A stretch of DNA of 64,000 bases, from the NCBI RefSeq assembly GCF_003284965.1, contig NZ_QMEW01000007.1, positions 62,001 through 126,000 on the forward strand, written 5' to 3'. A program made the position numbers and the translations under genes. Source of the DNA: Mycolicibacterium sp. GF69 (GTDB lineage: Bacteria > Actinomycetota > Actinomycetes > Mycobacteriales > Mycobacteriaceae). Position 1 is the stretch's first letter, and each line of letters opens with the position of its first letter. Under the pieces are notes generated by a model. The model saw only the letters and a list, made by a program, of their open reading frames with translations, ran no database searches and was not told the DNA's origin. Positions 44,725 through 53,213 of this stretch are shown here, in pieces.

Positions 44725-45219
44725 GTGCTGATGCAACTTTTCAAGAAAACCAAGAACCTGCACCTCGAGCGCTCGTACCGCGCGCCCATCGAAACCGTTT
44801 GGCGCGCATGGACAGAACCGCACATGCTGCGTGAATGGTGGGGTCCGGAAAAGACGTTCGTACCGGACTGCGAGATCGATCTGGTGGTCGGCGGCAAGAT
44901 CCACATCGTGATGGAGGCGGGTGAGGCGATGGGCAAGTACCAGGGCACCCGTTGGCCGATGGCGGGCACCTTCACGCGGATCGACGAACCCTCCCGGCTG
45001 AGTTACGACGCTCGATCGTGGACCGAGGGCGAGGAAGACGGCTCGACGATCCACCACACCAACGACATCACGTTCGTCGAACGCGACGGCATGACCGAGG
45101 TGCAACTGGACGTGACGATCACCAGCATCGGCGCGAAGGCCAAGATGGCCGCATTCGGCATGAAGTGGGGTTACAAGGCGCAGCTCAACAAGCTCGAGAA
45201 GTACCTGTCGACACTGTGA
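44725..45219 (+). CDS. AHSA1/SRPBCC-domain protein
   Basis: A 164-residue START-like protein (LERSYRAPIETVWRAWTEPHMLREWWGP, CEIDLVVGGKIHIVM, KWGYKAQLNKLEKYLSTL). These hydrophobic-pocket proteins are typically encoded next to ArsR regulators. AGGAG lies five bases before GTG 44725, and an ATG two codons later is an alternative. The last codons and stop lie inside a 13-bp tandem repeat. Confidence 0.87.
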   Translation: MLMQLFKKTKNLHLERSYRAPIETVWRAWTEPHMLREWWGPEKTFVPDCEIDLVVGGKIHIVMEAGEAMGKYQGTRWPMAGTFTRIDEPSRLSYDARSWTEGEEDGSTIHHTNDITFVERDGMTEVQLDVTITSIGAKAKMAAFGMKWGYKAQLNKLEKYLSTL

Positions 45220-45259
45220 CTCGACACTGTGACTCGACACCGTGACTCGACACCGTGAC
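45208..45259. repeat. 13-bp tandem repeat, four copies, spanning the AHSA1 stop codon
   Basis: Units tcgacactgtgac (two) and tcgacaccgtgac (two) at 45208-45220, 45221-45233, 45234-45246 and 45247-45259. The gene stops in the first unit (CTG TGA). Thirteen is not a multiple of three, so changes in copy number would not extend the protein in frame. Confidence 0.92.
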
Positions 45260-45404
45260 CACGGCCGGTCGCGAGTTTCGACTACGGCGGTTCGGGGCAC
45301 CCTGCGCGGACAATGCCGTGTCGTGTGCGGATCGCAGCAGTCATCGGTTGTGTTGAGCTCACGACGATTTCGCAGGCGGCGACGCGGGGTTCTCGATGAG
45401 CAAG

Positions 45405-45422
45405 TACTTTCATGAGAAAGTA
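45405..45422. promoter_or_regulatory. Palindrome TACTTTC-N4-GAAAGTA upstream of the LuxR-type gene
   Basis: Perfect seven-base arms, 42 bases before the start of the regulator gene at 45465. Likely operator, possibly for autoregulation. Confidence 0.55.
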
Positions 45423-45464
45423 ACTGCACGACTCTGAAGCGCACGATGTAGGGGGTTCTGCGGC

Positions 45465-46133
45465 ATGCCACCGCCAACCGACGGCGAGCGTCCGACATCG
45501 GTCGCGATCGTGGGCGGGCATCGAGTCGTGTGCGCCGGCGTCGAAACGTGGTTGAAAGGCAGCCACCCCCGTGTGGAGGTCATCGGCTATTTCGCCAGCC
45601 CGGCGGAGTTCGCCGCGGCGCACCCTAGGGCAGCGGCGGACGCGGTGGTGTTGTTCGACCTGCCGTGCGAGGGTCCGGACTTCGATGCGCTTCGACAGAT
45701 CTGCGAGGCAGGCCACCCCGTGATCGCCTACACCTGTTCGATCACCGACGACGTGGTATCGGCTGCCGAGGCAGCGGGCGCCGTCAGCTGTGTAGGCAAG
45801 CATGAACCCGAACACGTGCTGACAGCGGCGGTCCGGTCCGCGCGGGGAGATCACCCGCACGCGGCCCCTCGGATGGCACAGGCACCGCACGATGCTCACC
45901 GCATTGTCCGGCCGACTCTGAGCCGTCGAGAGCGGCAGGTCCTCATCGCGTGGTTTCAGACCGAGAACAAGCACGCGGTCGCCGAACGGCTGTACATCGA
46001 GCCTTCCACGGTGGCGACCCACCTGCAGAGGGTGCGGGCGAAGTATGCGGCAGTCGGCCGGCCGGCGCCGACGAAGGCAGCTCTGGTCGCGCGAGCGATC
46101 CAAGACGACATTCTCAGCGTCGACGACCTGTGA
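45465..46133 (+). CDS. Atypical NarL/LuxR-family response regulator
   Basis: A 222-residue protein: receiver-like domain (about 10-130), then LuxR helix-turn-helix (LSRRERQVLIAWFQTENKHAVAERLYIEPSTVATHLQRVRAKY, about 150-195). The receiver's acidic pair after the first strand is Gly-Gly (VAIVGGHRVV, usually DDH), while the Asp in VVLFDLP and the Lys in VGKHEP remain. Without the magnesium pocket, normal phosphorylation is doubtful. No histidine kinase is adjacent. A palindrome lies upstream of the gene and another downstream. Confidence 0.87.
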   Translation: MPPPTDGERPTSVAIVGGHRVVCAGVETWLKGSHPRVEVIGYFASPAEFAAAHPRAAADAVVLFDLPCEGPDFDALRQICEAGHPVIAYTCSITDDVVSAAEAAGAVSCVGKHEPEHVLTAAVRSARGDHPHAAPRMAQAPHDAHRIVRPTLSRRERQVLIAWFQTENKHAVAERLYIEPSTVATHLQRVRAKYAAVGRPAPTKAALVARAIQDDILSVDDL

Positions 46134-46171
46134 TCGTTGCGGGCGCGGTTGCCGCCGGCAGCTTGTCGATG

Positions 46172-46187
46172 TCATCTGAACAGATGA
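46172..46187. promoter_or_regulatory. Palindrome TCATCTGAACAGATGA
   Basis: Perfect 7-2-7 palindrome, 38 bases after the LuxR-type stop and 121 before the next gene. It may be an operator of the small secreted protein gene or a weak hairpin. Confidence 0.45.
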
Positions 46188-46308
46188 ACTAGCTAACTTT
46201 TTGCAGCCAGCCCCATAACGCTTCCGTTAATAATTTCCCAGCCGCAGTCCGCGCCGGCTCCATGTCGGTAGCGCGGTGGTCGGATCGGTTTCTCGGAAGG
46301 AAACGGGC

Positions 46309-46536
46309 ATGAAGAAGATGGTCGCTGCCGGAGCGCTGGCCCTGGGCGGATTGCTGACTCTCGGTGTGGGCGCGGCACACGCCGACGAGGTTCAGGTGGA
46401 AGGCAGCTACTCGACGCTCGAGGCCTGCCAGGTAGACGGCCCGAACGTCGAGATCACGCAGAACGACGGGGCCTACGGGCATTGGGATTGCCGTCAGGGC
46501 GACGATGGTCTCTGGTACCTGTGGTTGAGCAGCTGA
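46309..46536 (+). CDS. Small secreted protein, unknown function
   Basis: A 75-residue protein with a signal peptide (KKMVAAGALALGGLLTLGVGAAHA) and a mature domain of about 50 residues with two Cys (LEACQVDG, HWDCRQG) and several aromatic residues (GLWYLWLSS). GGAAGGA precedes the ATG at 46309. It resembles short mycobacterial exported proteins. No function can be inferred. Confidence 0.85.
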   Translation: MKKMVAAGALALGGLLTLGVGAAHADEVQVEGSYSTLEACQVDGPNVEITQNDGAYGHWDCRQGDDGLWYLWLSS

Positions 46537-46588
46537 TCACCTCACCGACGATGGTGTTTCACGCTTTTCGGGGTCGCTTCGAGACCTC

Positions 46589-48790
46589 GTGAACTCGGCA
46601 AAGCAGGCGTTACGGATCGGAGCTATCGCCTTTTCGCTCGGCGTGGCGGGGTTGGTCGGCACCGGCGGGATGGGCACGGCGGTCGCTGCGCCGGATGATT
46701 CTGGACAGTCGTCCTCGAGCACTTCAACGGGCTCGACCGGGTCTTCAACGGACTCGACCGGGTCTTCAACGGGCTCGTCAACGGAGTCGAGGAGCACCTC
46801 GCCCGGATCGACAGGTGCTTCGACAACAAACGCTTCGTCGACCGCAGACGCGGACTCGTCCGGTAGCGCTCCCGGTCCGGCCGTCTCGGGCAACAAGCCG
46901 GTGACAACCTTCGGTTCGGGTCGATCGGCGACCAAACCCGAACGCGAATCGTCGACGGCGCGCCCCCCGCGCAGTTCCTCGCCCGATCGGCCGTCCAAGG
47001 GTCCGAAGGCCGGCAAGCCCGAAGGGCAACCGGCGGCCGACCGGTCCTCCGCGCACACATCGGCTCAGGAGTCTGCAGCCGGTCCGGCGAACGAGGCGGG
47101 CGACACTTCCGCCGAATCAGCACCGGCTAGGACCCCAGACCCGGACGAGCTCGCCAGTACGGTGCCCACTTCGCCCGTCTTGGTGGATACTTCGCTTCCG
47201 CCCGCTACCCCGACCGGGTCCGAGGCCCCGACCGAGCCGCAACCAAGCAAGAGTCGATCGGGCCGAGACGTCACCGCAATATCGGTGACGGGTTCGCAGA
47301 AGCCGGTCGCAGCACGCATCGGCGCAACGAGCACCGCCCAACCGACCGATGTCATCGACGACAGGTCCGTGGCGCACACAGCCGCTGCTGGGGCAGCACC
47401 CGACATCATCTCGGTGCCAGGCGACGCCACTGCCGTTGAAACCGTCACCGTCGCACTCGATCCGGACATTTCGCTGCCGCAGAATTACGACACGGTCGGC
47501 GACAGCACCGTCGTCACCCAATCATCGGACCCAGCTTTATCGACAACGCAGACCAGCGTCGTGTCCGGCCTGCTGTCGGTGGTCGGACTTGGTTTGCCGT
47601 TGTCAGCCGCCGATGGCCCCGTCGCACCCCCTTCGGCCGTAATCCTGGTGGGCTCACTCGATTTGGTGCGCCGCGACCTGGAACGGATAACCAATGTCGA
47701 GCTGGCTGCGGACACCCAGCAGGTCACGACCAACGCTCTGATCGACGAGACCCAGTCAGACGAATGGCTTCCCGTCGCCTCGACCGCGGCGTCGGAATCT
47801 GCACCCGAGCCGCCGTCATATGCGGTGCCCGATCCCCTGACGGTGGAGCCCACGGCGACCGAACGGACCGCGGCGTTCCAAAAGGAGCAAGCCAAGCGGG
47901 TAGCAACCTTCACCGAAGAGCAGACCGCCCGGACAGCGGCGTTCAAGGAGCAGCTGGCCGCGCAATCCGCGGAGAATCCGTTGGGGGCGCTCGTCAACAG
48001 CGTGGGGTTTGTGGTCTCCGAAGTCGCCAACACGGCGGCGTTCGTGGTGACCGAGTTCGTCAACTACATCTCGTTCGCGGTCACCGAGTTCATCCAGGGT
48101 CTGAAGGACTGGTTCACCGCCCCGGCCGTCTTCTCCGGCCTGTACGGCGACCCGGAGGCGAATGCGCAGTACTGGCGGGTGCAGTCGGCCGAGAACTGCG
48201 TTCTGCAGTCGGCGGCGATGATCGTCGGCCAGCTCACCGGAACCACGCCGGAGGAAGCGGACATCGCCCAGAAGGCGATGGAGGCAGACAGCGTGGCCAA
48301 CCCAGGCGAGAAAATGTACGAGGGGTTGAACACCCAAGATCGCGTCGACGTCAGAGACGCTATCGCTCTGCTGGACAATGAGTACGGCATCACGGCCACC
48401 CTTACGAAATATGACAAATCGGAGGGCAACCTCGCGCTGAGAGCGCTGGCGTTCGCGCTGGAGGACAACACGAAGGCCGTGTCGGTCGGCCTTCAGGGCG
48501 GAACGATCTGGAGTGCTGTCGAAGGCAACCCGCTGCCTGGCATCTCCTCGGCAGACCATCAGGTGGTCGTCACCGGAATCGATTTCGACGAAAGAGTCGT
48601 CTACCTCAACGACAGCGGATTCCCCGAGCGGGGAAGGAACCTCAACGTCCCGCTGGACGCCTTCATGAGGGCGTGGCAGACCGACAACTACGAGACGGTG
48701 ATCGCGCAACTCAAGCAGCCGAACACGTCGGCATCGGGACCGGAATCACCACACATTTCCAATTCGGGGATTCTTCTCGACGTGGCGTAA
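46589..48790 (+). CDS. Large secreted Ser/Thr/Pro-rich protein with C-terminal C39-like peptidase fold
   Basis: 733 residues from GTG 46589. A Sec signal (RIGAIAFSLGVAGLVGTGGMGTAVAA) is followed by about 480 residues of low-complexity sequence with Ser/Thr/Gly repeats. Short Ala/Glu/Lys-rich helical repeats (TERTAAFQKEQAKRVATFTEEQTARTAAFKEQ) follow, then a globular domain of about 190 residues. That domain begins YWRVQSAENCVLQSAAMIVGQLTG, with Cys 537 at the helix start, and continues to ADHQVVVTGID (His 657) and VYLNDSG (Asn/Asp 674-675), a papain-like C39-type arrangement. The neighbours are another secreted protein upstream and a TetR gene downstream. Substrate unknown. Confidence 0.82.
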   Translation: MNSAKQALRIGAIAFSLGVAGLVGTGGMGTAVAAPDDSGQSSSSTSTGSTGSSTDSTGSSTGSSTESRSTSPGSTGASTTNASSTADADSSGSAPGPAVSGNKPVTTFGSGRSATKPERESSTARPPRSSSPDRPSKGPKAGKPEGQPAADRSSAHTSAQESAAGPANEAGDTSAESAPARTPDPDELASTVPTSPVLVDTSLPPATPTGSEAPTEPQPSKSRSGRDVTAISVTGSQKPVAARIGATSTAQPTDVIDDRSVAHTAAAGAAPDIISVPGDATAVETVTVALDPDISLPQNYDTVGDSTVVTQSSDPALSTTQTSVVSGLLSVVGLGLPLSAADGPVAPPSAVILVGSLDLVRRDLERITNVELAADTQQVTTNALIDETQSDEWLPVASTAASESAPEPPSYAVPDPLTVEPTATERTAAFQKEQAKRVATFTEEQTARTAAFKEQLAAQSAENPLGALVNSVGFVVSEVANTAAFVVTEFVNYISFAVTEFIQGLKDWFTAPAVFSGLYGDPEANAQYWRVQSAENCVLQSAAMIVGQLTGTTPEEADIAQKAMEADSVANPGEKMYEGLNTQDRVDVRDAIALLDNEYGITATLTKYDKSEGNLALRALAFALEDNTKAVSVGLQGGTIWSAVEGNPLPGISSADHQVVVTGIDFDERVVYLNDSGFPERGRNLNVPLDAFMRAWQTDNYETVIAQLKQPNTSASGPESPHISNSGILLDVA
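46734..46790. repeat. 21-bp tandem repeats coding for Ser/Thr/Gly repeats
   Basis: Units close to ggctcgaccgggtcttcaac and gactcgaccgggtcttcaac recur in the N-terminal region of the secreted protein, keeping frame. Copy number may vary between strains. Confidence 0.7.
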
Positions 48791-48914
48791 GGTAATTGTG
48801 CCTGCCTGCAGTGCTTCACATCCCCTTTGCGCTCGACCGACGCAGCAGTCGTCGTCTTCGGGTGTCGCCTGCAACCTGTCAGCCCCCCTTGACCGTGACG
48901 CCGATCACAGTAAT

Positions 48915-48929
48915 ATGACCAGTGGTCAT
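48915..48929. promoter_or_regulatory. Palindromic operator ATGACCAGTGGTCAT upstream of tetR/R2lox
   Basis: Perfect 6-3-6 palindrome 16 bases before the TetR start and directly ahead of its ribosome binding site AGGAGG. The position suits autorepression of the tetR-R2lox operon. Confidence 0.65.
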
Positions 48930-48945
48930 TCAGTAGGAGGTCGCG

Positions 48946-49623
48946 ATGCCGACGGTGACATGGGCTCGGGTTGATCCGGCGCGTCGCGCCGCTGTAATCG
49001 AAGCCGCCGAGGCTGAGTTCGGTGCACATGGCTACTCGCAAGGCAGCCTGAACGTCATCGCGCGGCGTGCGGGTGTCGCGAAGGGCAGCCTGTTCCAGTA
49101 CTTCGCCGACAAGCGGGACCTCTACGCCTACATAGCCGACCTCGGCAGCCAGCGGGTGCGTACCTACATCGAAGGTCGAATCCGTGATCTCGACCCGAGT
49201 CGTCCGTTCTTCGAGTTCCTCACCGATCTGCTTGACGCGTGGGTGGCGTACTTCGCCGATCACCCCCAGGACCGCGCGCTGCACGCCGCATCGAGCTTTG
49301 AAATCGACACCGATGCACGGGTTTCCGTGCGAACAGTCATCCACCGTCACTATCTGGAGGTGCTGCGTCCGCTGGTACGCGATGCGCATGCGCGAGGCGA
49401 TCTGCGTGCAGATTGCGACACCGACGCGTTGTTGTCGCTGCTCTTGATGGTCTTCCCGCACATGGCCCTGGCACCGTATGTGCGCGGTATGGATCCCGTC
49501 CTCGGGCTCGATGACCCGACGCCGGACCAGCCCGCACTCGCGGTGCGCAGGCTCGTATCCGTCCTGGCGGACGCATTCTCTTCCGACAGCCCAGCACGGA
49601 ATACCAAGGAGGTTCGAACATGA
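48946..49623 (+). CDS. TetR-family regulator of the R2lox operon (Rv0232-like)
   Basis: A 225-residue repressor. [45 protein letters not shown] (residues about 20-60). The C-terminal domain has [21 protein letters not shown]. The ATG at 48946 has AGGAGG just upstream. The stop overlaps the R2lox ATG by four bases, as in M. tuberculosis Rv0232/Rv0233. A palindrome upstream is the likely operator. Confidence 0.9.
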   Translation: MPTVTWARVDPARRAAVIEAAEAEFGAHGYSQGSLNVIARRAGVAKGSLFQYFADKRDLYAYIADLGSQRVRTYIEGRIRDLDPSRPFFEFLTDLLDAWVAYFADHPQDRALHAASSFEIDTDARVSVRTVIHRHYLEVLRPLVRDAHARGDLRADCDTDALLSLLLMVFPHMALAPYVRGMDPVLGLDDPTPDQPALAVRRLVSVLADAFSSDSPARNTKEVRT

Positions 49624-50558
49624 CACGGAAAAACTCGGCGTCACTCGATGCGGGTGGCCTCAATTGGGACTGCTTGCCGTTGAAGCTGTTCGCCGGAGGC
49701 AACGCGAAGTTCTGGAATCCCGCCGACATCAACTTCTCCCGCGACCGGGAAGACTGGGAGTCACTGAGCGAAGTCGAGCGGGATTACGCCACACGGTTAT
49801 GCGCACAGTTCATCGCCGGCGAAGAGGCCGTCACCCAGGACATCCAGCCGTTCATGGCGGCCATGCGGGCCGAAGGGCGTCTGGGCGACGAGATGTATCT
49901 GACGCAGTTCGCATTCGAGGAGGCCAAGCACACCCAGGTGTTCCGGATGTGGTTGGACGCCGTCGGCTTGACCGACGATCTGCATCACTACCTCGATGAT
50001 CTTCCGGCGTACCGACAGATCTTCTACGAGGAACTGCCGAGTTCGCTGGAGACATTGAACGCCGACCCGTCCCCCGCGGCGCAGATTCGCGCATCAGCGA
50101 CCTACAACCACGTCATCGAGGGCATGATGGCGCTGACGGGATACTATGCGTGGCACCGTATTTGCGTAGACCGCGGCATCCTGCCCGGTATGCAGGAGCT
50201 GGTGCGGCGTATCGGCGACGACGAGCGGCGCCACATGGCGTGGGGCACGTTCACGTGTCGACGCCACGTCGCCGCGGATGACTCGAACTGGCAGGTGTTC
50301 GAACAGCGAATGAATGAGCTCATCCCGCTGGTCCTGCAGAACAGCGACGACGGGTCCGCCGCGTACGACGAGGTTCCGTTCGGATTGTCGGCGGAAGTGG
50401 TCAAACAGTACGCAAGCGACAAGGGGATGCGGCGATTCGGCACCATCAGCAGTGCGCGGGGCCGCCCGCTCGGTGAGATCGACCTGGACTATTCACCGCT
50501 GACGCTCGAGGACACCTTCGCCGACGAGGACAAGCAGGCACTGGTCGCCTCGGCGTAA
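49620..50558 (+). CDS. R2-like ligand-binding oxidase (R2lox, Rv0233-like)
   Basis: A 312-residue ferritin-like four-helix protein with a Mn/Fe centre. Metal ligands are visible in GEEAVTQD (Glu, with the Val of the Tyr-Val crosslink three residues on), FEEAKHTQ (Glu and His), [13 protein letters not shown] (crosslink Tyr and a ligand Glu) and DERRHMAWG (Glu and His). The Val and Tyr expected for the ether crosslink are present. R2lox binds a long-chain fatty acid and is thought to be an oxidase, not a nucleotide reductase subunit; substrate unknown. Confidence 0.95.
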   Translation: MTRKNSASLDAGGLNWDCLPLKLFAGGNAKFWNPADINFSRDREDWESLSEVERDYATRLCAQFIAGEEAVTQDIQPFMAAMRAEGRLGDEMYLTQFAFEEAKHTQVFRMWLDAVGLTDDLHHYLDDLPAYRQIFYEELPSSLETLNADPSPAAQIRASATYNHVIEGMMALTGYYAWHRICVDRGILPGMQELVRRIGDDERRHMAWGTFTCRRHVAADDSNWQVFEQRMNELIPLVLQNSDDGSAAYDEVPFGLSAEVVKQYASDKGMRRFGTISSARGRPLGEIDLDYSPLTLEDTFADEDKQALVASA

Positions 50559-50576
50559 ACCGTCGCGGCCACCTCA

Positions 50577-51191
50577 CTGACGCGTCGCGTAATAGTGCAG
50601 GCTGAGGTATATCTCCCGCAGCAGCATCGGAATCCGCGTGTGCAGGCTCGTGAAGCGGCTGGTTGGCGTCGGCGATGGGTGCGCATCGAGTCCCAGGTCG
50701 GTGGCGATCCGGGTGGCACGACGCATGTGCAGAGGATCGCTGACGATCAGCACTCGATTGAGATCGTGTTCGGCTAGCAGCGGCAGGGCGAAAGCGAAAT
50801 TCTGCTTGCTGGTGCGTGATTGCGTCTCGATGAGTAGGCGGTCCGGCGGGATCCCCTCAGCGATCAGCCAGTCGCGGCCGGCCTCGGATTCGGCGAGCGT
50901 GTCGTCCTGCCCCACGCCGCCCGTCAGGACGATCCATTCGACCTGTCCGGAGTTGAATAGCGCAGCCGCGTGCCGCAGTCGCTCCTCGAACACCGGCGAT
51001 GGCGCGTCGGCGTCCACGGCGGCGCCGAGAACGATGGCTGCATCCGCAGGTGCCGCATCGGACCGCGCGCCAAATGCATTGATAGAGAGGGCAAGGCTGA
51101 GAACAGCTGCCAGAAACAGCGACGGCGCAATCGCGATTCGCCAGTAGCTCCTGATGAATCGCCTGCGCCGGATCGGCCCGACCAACCGCAT
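50577..51191 (-). CDS. YdcF/SanA-like DUF218 protein
   Basis: A 204-residue membrane-anchored protein: basic N-terminus (RRRRFIRSYW), one membrane helix (IAPSLFLAAVLSLALSINAF) and an extracytoplasmic DUF218 domain (AAIVLGAAVDADAPSPVFEERLRHA, IVLTGGVGQDDTLAESEAG, SRTSKQNFAFALP, VLIVSDPLHMRRA). DUF218 proteins affect envelope integrity in several bacteria; the mechanism is unknown. Convergent with R2lox, about 18 bp apart. Confidence 0.9.
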
Positions 51192-51226
51192 CAGGCCACG
51201 ATACTGACGACTGGCGTCTGGCAGGC

Positions 51227-52879
51227 TCAGGCGTCGACGTCCATTTCGACCAACACCCGGCGCAGGAGCTTTCCGGTGGTGTTTCGGGGTAGCTCGTCGA
51301 TGAAGACCACATCGCGAGGCACCTTGTGCCGCGCCAGGTTGTCTTTCACGTACTGCTTGACCTCTGCGGCGTCTTGTGCGGCGCCGGGCTCGGTAACGAC
51401 GAAGGCGCGCAACCGCTTTCCAAACTCGACGTCATCGACACCGACCACTGCCACCTCGGCGATGTCGTCCCGCGCTTCGAGCAGATTCTCCACTTCCTGC
51501 GGGAAGACGTTCTCGCCGCCGGACACGATCATGTCGTCGTCGCGGCCGTCCACGAACAGCAGCCCATTCTCGTCGAAATGACCCATGTCGCCGCTGGACA
51601 TGTAGCCGTCGATGATCTGCTTGCTGCGGCCATCGGTGTATCCGGAGAACGGTGCGCCGTTGCGGATGAAGATCCGACCCCGACGATTCGCGCCCTCAAT
51701 CCGGCGATCGTGCTCGTCGTACAGCACCACTTCGCAGGTCACCGGGGCACGTCCGGCGGTGCCGGGAGCGGCGCGTAGCTCGGCAGGGGTTGCGACGCTG
51801 GCGATGGCGCATTCGGTGGAGCCGTACATGTTGTACAGAACATCGCCGAATATGTCCTGCACCCGGTTGGACAGGTCAGGGCTCAGTGCCGACCCGGCGA
51901 TCAGGATGACCTTCAGTGACGACGTGTCGTACCTGGCGATGACGTCGGGCGCAAGCTCGACGATCCGGTGCAGCATTGTCGGGACCGCGACCAGCATGTC
52001 GGCTTTGTGGTCGGCGATGAGCTTCAACGTGTTCTCCGCCTTGAACCGCCTGGCCGTCACGACTTTGTTGCCGAACGCTGCGCCGACGGTGTAAGTGGCC
52101 CACCCGGTGCTGTGGAAGATGGGTGACACGATGACCATGGTTCCCTTGCGCGGAAACGGAATTCGGTCGACGATCTGCGCAGTCGCGAGCGGGGAAACCG
52201 TCTCACGCGGCGCCCCCTTGGGCAGCCCGGTCGTGCCGCTGGTGAGGATCACGGACCCGCCCGCTTTGCTCGGAGGGGGCAGCGGTTCAGTGGCGTTCGC
52301 CGCGATGATGTCGTCGAGGGTTTGCACACCGGCGGGTAGCTCCGCGCCGTCGTCGATCCACGTCAGCACTCGCGGCAGGTCGGTGGGTAGTGCATCGAGC
52401 AGACCGAGGAACTCGCTGTCGTGCAGCACGACGGTCACCTTCTCGCGCTCGCAAACCTCGGCGAACTGAGGTTTGGCGAAACCGGTGTTCATCAACACCA
52501 TTCGCGCGCCAGCCTTACCGCAGGCGGCCATCGTGATGACGAGGCCACGGTGGTCGCGGCACAGCACGCCGACGACCGACCCTGGGGAAACGCCGAGACG
52601 CTGCAGGCCGTGCGCCAATGCCCACGACTGATCGTCGACCTGCTTGTACGTCAAGGTCCCACGCTCGTCGACGACCGCAGGCAGGTCCGCATACTTGCGA
52701 CCACCCTGAATCGCCATCGTGGCCTGCGGGCCGTAGGCGCGCGCGAGCTTGGCGGTCTCGGCGCCGCCACGGAGATCCTTCAGGTCAATGATGCCGGTGT
52801 CGACGAGTCGCTTGACGGCGCGCCCCGCTTCGGACGCTCGTTGCATCTTCTGCCGAATGCCGGCCAGCACGCCAGCCAT
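51227..52879 (-). CDS. Acyl-CoA synthetase (long-chain fatty acid:CoA ligase family)
   Basis: A 550-residue ANL-superfamily enzyme. The P-loop SVILTSGTTGLPKGAP, the adenylate-binding YGSTECAIAS, the hinge VDGRDDDMIVSGGENVFP and the C-terminal catalytic Lys in RNTTGKLLRRVL are present. It should activate a fatty or other carboxylic acid to its CoA thioester; mycobacterial FadD2-like enzymes look similar. Substrate not predictable. It shares only a 35-bp gap with the YdcF-like gene downstream. Confidence 0.92.
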   Translation of the reverse strand: MAGVLAGIRQKMQRASEAGRAVKRLVDTGIIDLKDLRGGAETAKLARAYGPQATMAIQGGRKYADLPAVVDERGTLTYKQVDDQSWALAHGLQRLGVSPGSVVGVLCRDHRGLVITMAACGKAGARMVLMNTGFAKPQFAEVCEREKVTVVLHDSEFLGLLDALPTDLPRVLTWIDDGAELPAGVQTLDDIIAANATEPLPPPSKAGGSVILTSGTTGLPKGAPRETVSPLATAQIVDRIPFPRKGTMVIVSPIFHSTGWATYTVGAAFGNKVVTARRFKAENTLKLIADHKADMLVAVPTMLHRIVELAPDVIARYDTSSLKVILIAGSALSPDLSNRVQDIFGDVLYNMYGSTECAIASVATPAELRAAPGTAGRAPVTCEVVLYDEHDRRIEGANRRGRIFIRNGAPFSGYTDGRSKQIIDGYMSSGDMGHFDENGLLFVDGRDDDMIVSGGENVFPQEVENLLEARDDIAEVAVVGVDDVEFGKRLRAFVVTEPGAAQDAAEVKQYVKDNLARHKVPRDVVFIDELPRNTTGKLLRRVLVEMDVDA

Positions 52880-53213
52880 CGCGCCTCCTCACCAGGGTTT
52901 TGCGATGCACAGTAACAGTCACAAGTAAATGGCGATTCCGAACAGCCACCGTCGGCGACGACGCACGTGAAGCCGCCGCGTTGTCAGTGGGCCCTGGGAC
53001 ACTCGCCCTGTGCCTAAGGACATCGACGGCGCCGAAACAGATGCCGCCAACATTTTGCGGTCATTAGGGCTGTTGCTCGTATCAAGAACTGGGTCGAACA
53101 ACATCGTGTACCTCCTCAGGTCTCCTTGAGTTGCGGGCGCGCGCGAGCACCGACGGGAGACACCATTCGACTAGCTGCCGTCCCACGAGGCTGTCGCCCG
53201 TTCAGGAGAACGA
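52880..53213. other. Gene-free 334-bp region at the edge of the gene-traffic scar
   Basis: No convincing gene. A 39-codon GTG frame at 53010 has no ribosome binding site or family. The composition falls from the GC-rich acyl-CoA synthetase toward the AT-richer HNH remnant. Confidence 0.5.

Noticed and set aside
53010..53129. 39-codon GTG frame after the acyl-CoA synthetase gene
   Set aside because: No ribosome binding site, no recognisable features and it lies in a degraded region.
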